From Hibiscus mutabilis (taxonomy: Eukaryota; Streptophyta; Magnoliopsida; Malvales; Malvaceae): 64,000 nucleotides of DNA. The notes under the pieces were generated by a model, which did not search any database, was not told where the DNA came from, and was given only the letters and a program-made list of their open reading frames with translations. Position 1 is the first letter of the stretch. Each line of letters begins with the position of its first letter. This document shows, piece after piece, positions 56,133-64,000 of this stretch. The position numbers and the translations under genes were made by a program. The stretch is taken from the NCBI GenBank assembly GCA_019671005.1, contig CM033744.1:10656128-10720127 (forward strand), given 5' to 3'.

Positions 56133-56363
56133 TATTATGAATATCTTTATTTATGGTGGATATCCATATATTAAATGAGACTTTAATGAACTTTATCATT
56201 AGGGTTTAATACTCATTGGACTTAGGGTTTCCATCTTATGCCTAAAAATATAGAGTTTAGAGAAAACATTGTACACAACCATATACTGAGAATATAATAC
56301 AAGTTTCTCTCTTTGTCTCTCGTCTTTCTCTTGTTCATGTTCTTCTTTACTTTATTTACAACA
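56133..56363 (+). repeat. Element F 3' LTR
   Basis: TATTATGAATATC...TTTACAACA; aligned with the 5' LTR it shows numerous substitutions (for example TAAATATATTT versus TGAATATCTTT), so the insertion is old. Confidence 0.88.
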
Positions 56364-56600
56364 GATACAATATTCTTCAATTTTTTGCATTTATTGTTCA
56401 AAATCAAACTTTATATCACACTTACAATTCAATTCCATCAAATTTGAGAAGAACATTGTATATTTTCTTAACAAAATAATGTGTTTGATAAAGTTTAATC
56501 ATATTTCTATGATTTATTAATAAGATATTAAATTAATTGCTCAAAGTAATGAGATATGCTTTCGTTATATATGTGATCCATTTTTATGTCTCTCTGACTC
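56364..56600 (+). mobile_element. hAT-like MITE, copy 2, right part
   Basis: Starts GATACAATATTCTTC and runs through GAAGAACATTGTATATTTTC and a TTTCGTTATATATGTGATCC phrase. Together with 50663-50915 it makes one copy of the same family as 48136-48590. Confidence 0.65.
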
Positions 56601-56627
56601 ATTAGAATTTAAAATTGAAACATCTAT

Positions 56628-57400
56628 GTCTAGAATTGAATCGATCTCAATAGACGAAGCAACGAGACACACATGGACGAAACTACTCTTTGATTGGGAG
56701 GGGTTGTGATCCTTCCCATGATTTTGGTATAATAATATTTAAGGTCTTTTTAGTTTAAATATTAGTCAATAAGAACTTTGACGTTTCTAGTTTTTAGATT
56801 TAAATACATAATTAATCTTTATTCTCTCTCAATGTTTAATCTTAACTCTATCCCATAAACACTTGTACAAGGTCGTCTCAGACATTTATGGGACCCTGAG
56901 TGAAAATTAAAAAATGGACCCATGTATAACGAAAGCATATCTCATTACTTTGAACAATTAGTTTAATATTTCATTAATAAACATTGAAAATTAATAAATG
57001 GACCCATGTATAACGAAAGCATATCTCATTACTTTGAACAGAGTCTAGAATTGAATCGATCTCAATAGACGAAGCAACGAGACACACATGGACGAAACTA
57101 CTCTTTGATTGGGAGGGGTTGTGATCCTTCCCATTATTTTGGTATAATAATATTTAAGGTCTTTTTAGTTTAAATATTAGTCAATAAGAACTTTGACGTT
57201 TCTAGTTTTTAGATTTAAATACATAATTAATCTTTATTCTCTCTCAATGTTTAATCTTAACTCTATCCCATAAACACTTGTACAAGGTCGTCTCAGACAT
57301 TTACGGGACCCTGAGTGAAAATTAAAAAATGGACCCATGTATAACGAAAGCATATTTCATTACTTTGAACAATTAGTTTAATATTTCATTAATAAACCAT
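56628..57400 (+). repeat. Direct tandem duplication with 415-bp offset
   Basis: GTCTAGAATTGAATCGATCTC begins at 56628 and again at 57043, and the following about 350 bases are nearly identical. The unit includes the hAT-like left end (CAAGGTCGTCTCAGACATTTA at 56868 and 57283) with its flanking CACTTGTA. The sub-phrase ATGGACCCATGTATAACGAAAGC occurs three times. The duplication is more recent than the family, since its two copies differ at only a few visible positions. Confidence 0.85.
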
Positions 57401-57806
57401 AGAAACATGATTAAGCTTTGCCCAACACATTATTTGCATTGCTTTGTTAAGAAAATATACAATCTTCTTCTTCTCGAATTTGAAGGAATTGAATTGCGAG
57501 TATGATATGTAGTTTGATTTTGAACAATAAATATAAAAAAGTTGAAGAATATTGTATCAATTAATTAATTTTACCGTTAGAATGGAGAAGAATAAGAGAG
57601 AATTAAAGTTTGAGAAAATTTAAATCTTGAGATTTGGAAGGAAGAATTAAATTCTAAGAAAATAAATAAATTTTACCGATAGATTAATTTATTCATATTA
57701 AAAAATAATTTGAAAAATAAAAGTAATTACATTTTAGGGATCCAAGACCAAGACTAATTGGGGTTCCTTAGAAGCTGTTCATGTTGCTACCTTAGAGCTG
57801 GCCCTG
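57283..57806 (-). mobile_element. hAT-like MITE, copy 3, complete with terminal repeats
   Basis: Ends CAAGGTCGTCTCAGACATTTA on the left and, in reverse complement, CAGGGCCAGCTCTAAGG on the right, matching the CAGGGCCGGC-type termini of plant hAT elements. Flanked by 8-bp CACTTGTA (57275-57282) and CACATGTA (57807-57814), one mismatch, the size expected of hAT. It is in opposite orientation to copies 1 and 2. No transposase. Confidence 0.75.
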
Positions 57807-57814
57807 CACATGTA

Positions 57815-57989
57815 ATAAAACTTGTTTAAACTATTCGGTACTAAGTCTCCTCGCTTGCAAGTTTTTAAATTGGGCAAACACTAGCCCAAACTATTTTTTT
57901 TTTAAATAGAAAACCTAGTATAAAATCCGGTTGAACCTGAACTGAAACAGAACAGAAGGAAGCCAGCTTCCATTAGACGTTAAATCCAG
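57815..57989 (+). other. Noncoding DNA upstream of the split exon, probable intron
   Basis: Noncoding by eye, with a T-run at 57893-57903 and ending TCCAG at 57985-57989, a possible 3' splice site. Together with the hAT-like element it would be intronic. Confidence 0.35.
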
Positions 57990-58107
57990 TTGGCTTATCT
58001 AGCGAGACAAGCTACGGTAAGTGTCTCGAATGATCCCAAGGTTGTTCTGCAAGGATTTAAAACTATAACAGAGCAACTCAGCCATCTTGAAGAAATGGTG
58101 GCAAAAG
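57990..58107 (+). pseudogene. Host exon-like ORF, left part, interrupted by copia E
   Basis: From the base after a CCAG the frame is open for 39 codons (start LAYLARQAT, later KVVLQGFKTITEQLSHLEEM) up to the target duplication AAAAG at 58103-58107. The same frame then continues after element E at 63947. Composition is amphipathic and coding-like, unlike the flanks. I do not recognise the family. Not part of any transposon that I can identify. It would be an internal exon of a gene running to the right. Confidence 0.55.
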
Positions 58108-58576
58108 AGTTGGATTAAAATTCGCAATTGTGGACACATATGTAAAATGTATGATGCTATTGTAAAGTATGACACGAAATCAAGTGACCAATTATATTAG
58201 GCGTGTCATAGGCATTAAAGTGTCAATGGAAATAAAAGTGTAGATACCGTAAGATATATTTATAATTCAATGAGGGACAAAGTTATAAATATTTAATAGT
58301 TGATTTAATAATCAACTTTATAAAGAGGTAGTGGTCCCCAAGAAATAGGTTAACTTGTTTTTTCTCTCCTTCCCCGTCAGAGAGTTTTATGTCAAGAGAA
58401 AACATATCTTCTTGGAAGATCAATACCAAAGATTTGGGATTTCAACATCAATATTCAAGGTTTTCAGTCTATCAACGAATTCAGGTACGCTTCAGCTTTC
58501 GGTTTATTGTTCTTAATGATTTGGCATGATAAATCTTGAGTTTAGATTTTATATCTATTATGGTTTGGTTCTAACA
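58108..58576 (+). repeat. Element E 5' LTR
   Basis: Ends GGTTCTAACA; TATA-like TTTATAAAG at about 58317-58325. Collinear with 63486-63941, plus 13-20 extra bases (AGAGAAAACATAT near 58397) that are absent from the 3' LTR. Confidence 0.88.
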
Positions 58577-58578
58577 AG

Positions 58579-58589
58579 TGGCATCAGAG
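58579..58589 (+). other. Primer-binding site of element E (initiator tRNA-Met type)
   Basis: TGGCATCAGAG two bases after the LTR; one mismatch to TGGTATCAGAG. Confidence 0.75.
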
Positions 58590-60920
58590 ACTCATTATGT
58601 TAAATCTTTGAGAATTTATTGATTCCCTATTTCTTGAATGAATTCAGTTTCAACTTCGCTTGTCGAGTATATTCGTGCCCTATATGTTTTGGCCCTATAT
58701 ACGACTGATTATGCTTGGTACGATTGAGAAACTTTCAATTTTTTTTTTTTTGCGATTGGATTTTGGGGTTTTCAATTCTGATGAATATGTGTGCCTTAAT
58801 ATCGAATGTTAGAAAACTCTTTAGTCACAATATACTTTAAATTGTGTGATTATGATTTCTACCTTCACCATTCTCTTTAAGATGCAAGAATAAGTTTTTG
58901 GTTCAATTCAAGTGATTGAAGTTAGCTACCGGGAAATTGTGCGAAGAGGAAAATTGATACATATTTTTTCTTCTACTATTTATTATTTAAATTCAGTATA
59001 TTATTAGTCATAATTTAAATATGAGTTCAGATTTGGTATTGAGCATATACTGTTAATGATACACGATATACGTATTTGTATTTAATCTATGGAATATATA
59101 TGTTTTAAAATATTTATTCAATTTGGTTGATCATTTTTTTAGTTTTGATCATTAGTAATTAAGAAAGAAAAACAAAGTTTGACTTGAGCTTTATTGTGGT
59201 AAATTTACCGTGACTTAGAAACTTTATAATCAGGTTAGCTCTCGAAGTTTTATATTCGGTTTATGTCTAATAAATTATGGTTGAATTTTGTTGAATCATG
59301 TTTAGTTTTGTGCAAAATATTTGCTTAAATTTGTTTGGCATTATGCTTAACTATGTCGTTAATATTATCTACGGAATATACATATTTACATTTGGTATTG
59401 ATGATTATTTGATTTAGTTTGATCAAAAATTTTAATTTTGATCGTTGGGTTCTTATGGATATACTAAAGTTTTATGTGATCATTGTATGAATTATTCATT
59501 TATATAACGTTAAAGGATTGATTGCATTTAGTTTAACGATTTATAAATCTTGTCTTTAAGTTTATAATCAAAATTTTGGCAAATGTATATTTATGGAATT
59601 TTTTGAGAAACAAACAAAGATTTTGGTTTTTTTTTATTTCTGGTAGCCCCATTCAAACGACCTTATTTTGGGTTATTTCGGAAACTTAAGTGTTATCAGA
59701 AATTTCAGTTTTGACTGTTACAAAATTTTAAATCTGAATATCGGTATATTTATATTATATATTTTGAGATAAATTAATTGAAGCATTAAGTCACCAAAGT
59801 GATCTCTATTGTAGAAATTATTTTATTTTAATATATAGAATGTTTTGTGCATGTAAGTCGGATTATGTTAGTATTAATCCCAAAGGAAGGTTAATAATTA
59901 ACATTATTACATGTGCAACTGTGGTAATAAACATGCGATAATTATTCAGTTTTATATGTGAGCAATAAATCGACCCAAAGGAAGATTTCTATTTGACGTG
60001 TTCTTATTATCAATGTTTGATTACCGTACCAAGATATCACTTGCAAGTTAATGTTTTGTCCAAAGATGAAATATTAATAGTGTTCGGTATCTTGATATGA
60101 GGTTTACCTTTATTCAAATTTATTATTATTTTGGTTATCTTTTAATTTGATTGAAAGATAAAATTAAGACAAATATTTTGAAACAATTAAATTCATATTT
60201 TAGCTTCGGATTTCTAATATTTTAATGGATTAATTGAAATATAATGTCACCAAAGTGACCGTTTTTGTGTAGATTAGTTTATTTAAAATATTAAGATAAT
60301 TATAGGTTTTTGTAATTCATGCGTTTATTAATTGGCCCAAAGGAAAGTTCATATTTTGCAGAATTACAACGACAACTGTGGCGATAAATGTGTGACAATT
60401 ATAACGTATTTTATGTGAGCAATACGTTAGTCCAAAGATTAATATATTGTTTGACATAGTTTATTGCCAATGTTTGATTGCTACAACAAGAGTACCGCTT
60501 ACAGTTAATATTATTGTCCAAATACTTGATATTAATGTTGTGCTTGGTATCTTGAAGGGAACTAGCCATTATTTTGAATTTATTTGTTTACTTATGAATA
60601 TTTATGTGAGCTTGTTTTTATTTTATTTACTTATTTTTGTTATATATTTAGGTAATTTATCTTTGCTGTCACAATATCTGTTAAATACATTCTACACTGA
60701 CGTTTAGTGAAACTAGTTTCAAGGAATAGAAAAGACACTTACATATAGTTTTTGGTTGTATGAACATAGACTTTGCACTAAGGGAAGAATAACTTGCACC
60801 TCTCACCGCGGTAAGCACCCATAAAAGGAATTTTGAGAGGTGAGATTGTTCAAATCGCACGAGTCTAATGATTATAATGAATAACATTCTATAAGTCTTT
60901 AGGAGTAAAAAAAAGTCTTA
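58590..60920 (+). other. Long leader of element E with tandem repeats
   Basis: Noncoding. A unit of about 455 bp occurs twice, near 59760-60200 and 60215-60620, with shared landmarks TCACCAAAGTGA, CCCAAAGGAA, CAACTGTGG, TATGTGAGCAATA, GTCCAAAGAT and CGGTATCTTGA / TTGGTATCTTGA. A shorter earlier pair is near 59030-59110 and 59340-59420 (GGAATATAYATR, ATTTGGTATTGA). The frame 60447-60707 lies in the second unit and has no known product. Confidence 0.7.
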
Positions 60921-60929
60921 AAGAGATTA

Positions 60930-61380
60930 CTCATATTAAGGGTTTCCTTGATGAAATTAAGAAATGTTTTACCCAAAACATTAAGGTTAAGATGACATCA
61001 CTTATGCCTTCTTTGATGTCTATGAAGTATAAGGGTCAAGGAAATGTGAAGAAGTACATTATGAAAATGTTTAATACTACTTCAAAATTTAAGGCACATA
61101 AGATCGAACTTTCTAACAATTGTTTGTTCTTATGATTTTGGTATCGCTTCCTATACAGTTTAACCAATTCAAAATTAGTTACAACTGTCAAAAGGAGAAT
61201 TAGACTTTAAATGAGCTTATTTCTCATTGTGTTAAAGAGGAAGAAAAGTTGAAGCATTATAAGTGTAAAAGTACTCATTCGGTTAGTGCTCATTTAGTTA
61301 GTGTCTCTAAGAATAAGGGCGATAAAAAAATATATTAGAATAAAGTTGCTAAGGGTCCTAATTAAAAGAAACAACAATAA
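60930..61380 (+). pseudogene. Element E gag remnant
   Basis: The readable series is MKYKGQGNVKKYIMKM, then across frameshifts the phrases FNQFKISYN, LNELISHCVKEEEKLKH and HLVSVSKNKGDKK, all standard for copia gag. No zinc knuckle is legible after 61380, although a KYCFFCISxDTC-like fragment near 61385-61420 may be its remains. Confidence 0.7.
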
Positions 61381-61499
61381 GTTACAAAGTATTGATTCTT
61401 TTGTATAAGTTAGGACACATGTGAAGAAATTAAACTTCAAAAGTGAGCAACTACTTGGGTTATTTTGAGTGATCCATGAGTTGTAAATTTTATGATCCC

Positions 61500-63010
61500 A
61501 CAATAAGGATTATTTTAAGGAGAGATTTATAATATTTTTAGGATGTTGAGTTTGGAGGGGGAAATAAGGTTAGATACATTGTTATTGAGGAGGAGTTGGA
61601 TTATAATTTAATTCATACTATCACTTTTGATGATGTTTAGGTTTTCACACCTATCATTAATCAAGAAGTGAATCAAGTACCTCAGCAAAACAATGTTGAA
61701 CAACTCTCATTCAAGATAAGGTAATTTTTTCAGAAGAGCAAACTCAACAACCTTAAAAAATTAAATGTCATTAAAGATATCCACGAGAGAAAGGAGAAAT
61801 ACTATTCTAGATTATTACTTTGTATTTCTTCAAGAAAATAAGGATAATAATGGAATGATAGAAAATGATTCAATCATTTTTTATCAGATCATAAAAGTTT
61901 TGACTCTCAAAAGTGGATTGATGTAATTCAAGAAGAGTATAATTTTATGCAAGACAGTGAAGTTTAAGAACTTGTCTCATTACATGAAGGTACAAACCAA
62001 TTGGTTGTACATGACTATTTAAAACCAAGAAGGATGTAAATGATAATGTGTATAAGGCACGTCTTGTATCTAAAAGATATACTCTAAAAGAAGACATTGA
62101 TTTTGTAAAAAAATTCTCTCAAGTTTCATTGAAGACTCTTTCAAGATAATTATTACACTTGTTGCTCATTTTAGTCTTAAGCTACATTAGATAGATGTTA
62201 AGCTTGTTTTTTCCAATGGCGACATTGAAGAAACTATTTATATGGTACAATCATAGATTTGTGTCTTATGATACAATATCAATGATATGTAAATTAAAGA
62301 AATCCATCTATGAGCTTAAGTAGGACTCTCATTAATGAAATTATAAATTTCATATTGATTATCTCATTTGGTTTTGAGATAAATTTGATTGACAATTGTA
62401 TGTACTACAAGTTCAGTGGGAGTAAACCAAGTGATACTCATATTGCTAAAGAAGACAAATATTGCTTACTCAATGCCCTAAAAGTAACCTTGAAATTTAG
62501 AAAATACAAATGATTCCATGTGCATAATCTATTGAGAATTTAATTTATGCTCAAGTATGTATGCGTTCGGATATTGCGTACATTGTTGGAATGTTAGATA
62601 GATATTTAAGCAATTCAAGTTTGAACTATTGGATAGCAGCCAATAGGATTGTGAGATATGTTTAGAGAACAAAAAAAATACATGCTCACATATCGGAGTT
62701 CTGGTAAGTTAGAGATCATCAGTTTATAGACTTCGATTCTATTAGAATATTAATGCAAAAGAATTTTGTCACATGGGCTGCTAATTATAGATTGAATAGA
62801 AAGATCACTTAAGTTATTTTGTGACAATAAATATACATTCATTTTATTCTATAAACAATATGAACACTTTAAATTTGAAGCATATAAATATTAAGTTCCT
62901 AGTTGTTAAAGAAAATTCAAAGTGGTTGTGTGTCTATAGAGCATATTGGTACAAACTCCATAATTGCGCGCTTATTAAGAAACTGACACCCTAGGTCTTT
63001 CATGAGCACA
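61500..63010 (+). pseudogene. Element E pol remnant (RT and RNase H)
   Basis: Fragments in order: NGMIENDSIIFYQIIK (61850-61895), GCKxMIMCIRHVLYLKDIL-like (62030-62080), DIDFVKKFSQVS (62094-62130), FSNGDIEETIYMVQS (62210-62250), KKSIYELK (62300-62320), FGFEINLIDNCMYYKFSGSK, YAQVCMRSDIAYIVGMLDRYL (first 20 shown elsewhere in short form) and NIKFLVVKE. These are typical copia RT and RNase H phrases. The integrase part is missing or unreadable between 61430 and 61700, suggesting an internal deletion. Confidence 0.75.
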
Positions 63011-63485
63011 CTACTCATGTGGGCGTAATGTTATTTAAGGATATTCAATTTTAGTGGGAGTTTGTAATTTTTTTTAAAAAAAAGCTCATTTGGTTTAGAC
63101 ACAATTTCGGTTACTTTAGTTTAAAGTTATTTTAAGATTATTTTCTGCAGAAATAAAGTTCTTTTGGTTTATGCACACTCTGAATTCAATAAAGCTTGAT
63201 CTCACTAAGGTTTAGGAGGACCAGTTGGAAATAGACATGTTTGGTTCACATTTCATGTAATTTTTCATGCTACGCGTCCATGATTGATCTATGTCATTTG
63301 ACTATATTTGTATATATGACCATTGATGGGTCTAGTCATGATTGATATGGAAAAGGCTTCTTTGATCCTATATAGATATAGTTGGTGGACGAGATTGTTA
63401 TAGAATATCTATTATATAATAGCAAATTTTTGAGCTCATAAGGTTGTACATTTATCAGGAAACATATGTTGCCCAAGTGGGAGAT

Positions 63486-63941
63486 TGTTGGATTAAAATC
63501 CGCAATTGTGGGCACATATGTAAAATGTATGATGCTATTATAAAGTATGACACGAAATCAAGTGACCGATTATGTTAGGTGTGTCATAGGTATTAAAGTG
63601 TCATGGAAACAAAAGTGTAGATACCGTAAGATATATTTATAATTCAACGAGGGGCAGAGTTATAAATATTTAATAGTTGATTTAATAATTAACTATATAA
63701 AGAGGTAGTGGTCCCCAAGAAATAGGTTAACTTGTTTTTTCTCTCCTTCCCGTCAGAGAGTTTTACGTCAATCTTCTTGTAAGATCAATACCAAAAATTT
63801 GAGATTTCAACATCAAGATTCTAAGGTTTTTAGTCCATCAATGAATTCAAGTACGCTTCCCTTTCGGTTTATTGTTCTTGATGATTTGACATGATAGATA
63901 TTGGGTTTAGATTTCATATCTATTATGATTTGGTTCTAACA
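63486..63941 (+). repeat. Element E 3' LTR
   Basis: TGTTGGATTAAAATCC...GGTTCTAACA, preceded by AAGTGGGAGAT; TATA-like TATATAAAG at 63694-63702. Confidence 0.9.
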
Positions 63942-63946
63942 AAAAG

Positions 63947-64000
63947 GAGATGCAGACCTTTGTATTCCGAGCAGCTTGTTGAATACTATGGATGCAAATG
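63947..64000 (+). pseudogene. Host exon-like ORF, right part, runs off the window
   Basis: After the second AAAAG the interrupted codon is completed and the frame continues open for 18 more codons (GDADLCIPSSLLNTMDAN) to the window edge. Joined with 57990-58107 at the duplicated site it forms at least 58 open codons. No family recognised. Confidence 0.55.

Larger units (their letters stand above)
50921..56363 (+). mobile_element. Element F: decayed Ty1/copia retrotransposon, 5.4 kb
   Basis: LTRs of 230 bp at 50921-51150 and 56133-56363, both starting TATTAT and ending TTTACAACA. The expected TG start is TA in both copies. The target duplication is GATAT (50916-50920) and GATAC (56364-56368). 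The 3' LTR is preceded by the purine tract AAGGGGAG (56125-56132). The coding order gag, protease, integrase, RT, RNase H on the plus strand is that of copia. All frames are short. Confidence 0.88.
58108..63941 (+). mobile_element. Element E: decayed Ty1/copia retrotransposon, 5.8 kb
   Basis: LTRs at 58108-58576 and 63486-63941, TSD AAAAG (58103-58107, 63942-63946), iMet-type primer site, long leader, gag and pol remnants in copia order, and purine tract AAGTGGGAGAT before the 3' LTR. The left LTR begins AGTTGGATT where the right has TGTTGGATT, a terminal mutation. About ten differences are visible in the first 125 aligned LTR bases, so the insertion is not recent. Confidence 0.9.

Noticed and set aside
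1..64000. tRNA or rRNA genes
   Set aside because: Looked for cloverleaf-like and rRNA-like segments; only primer sites complementary to tRNA 3' ends were seen.

Overview
The window is plant nuclear DNA, very probably from a eudicot with a repeat-rich genome. Evidence: intact LTR-retrotransposon structures of the Ty3/gypsy Tekay and Ogre types and the Ty1/copia Sirevirus type, primer-binding sites matching plant initiator tRNA-Met and tRNA-Arg, plant mobile domain (PMD) and MULE genes with GT-AG introns, and (A+T)-rich intergenic DNA with TTTAGGG-like strings. No intact host gene, tRNA or rRNA gene was seen, and I cannot name the species.

Layout. 1-4209: end of a minus-strand Ogre-like element (partial ORF, leader, tRNA-Arg PBS, about 3.1 kb LTR), which lies inside a decayed plus-strand copia (element D, remaining part 4210-8425). 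D in turn interrupts a decayed MULE transposase (8426-9697, plus strand). A minisatellite (about 9780-10085) separates that gene from the 3' end of a convergent, minus-strand PMD gene (10388-11065). The PMD gene is cut by a 33.8 kb nest and resumes at 44915-46230. The nest has three levels, each with a 5-bp target duplication that I could read directly: A, a Tekay-type gypsy (11071-44914, TSD TGGAG, inside PMD codons); B, a Sirevirus-type copia (12151-34170, TSD GTTTG, inside the 5' LTR of A); C, a minus-strand Tekay-type gypsy (12378-24366, TSD ACTGG, inside the 5' LTR of B). The order A, then B, then C follows from the nesting. 46230-64000 holds the PMD 5' flank, a palindromic MITE, hAT-like MITE copies, a LINE remnant, copia F (50921-56363, TSD GATAY, inside a hAT-like copy), a duplicated segment, and copia E (58108-63941, TSD AAAAG), which splits what looks like a real host exon.

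How the parts work. Each autonomous-type element has the usual LTR, tRNA primer site, gag, protease, polymerase order (copia: IN-RT-RH; gypsy: RT-RH-IN plus a chromodomain), polypurine tract and LTR. All coding regions carry stops or frameshifts, so every copy is probably non-autonomous now. B also carries the extra 'envelope-like' ORF of Sireviruses.

Most interesting signal: clusters of a degenerate palindrome, CGTATCGATACG / CGTACCGATACG, occur in the LTRs of A, B and C, two superfamilies that should not share LTR sequence. In B a further cluster lies between pol and the extra ORF, about 100 bp upstream of a TATA box, the same spacing as in the B LTR. The clusters share border sequences between copia and gypsy, which suggests an exchanged promoter module.
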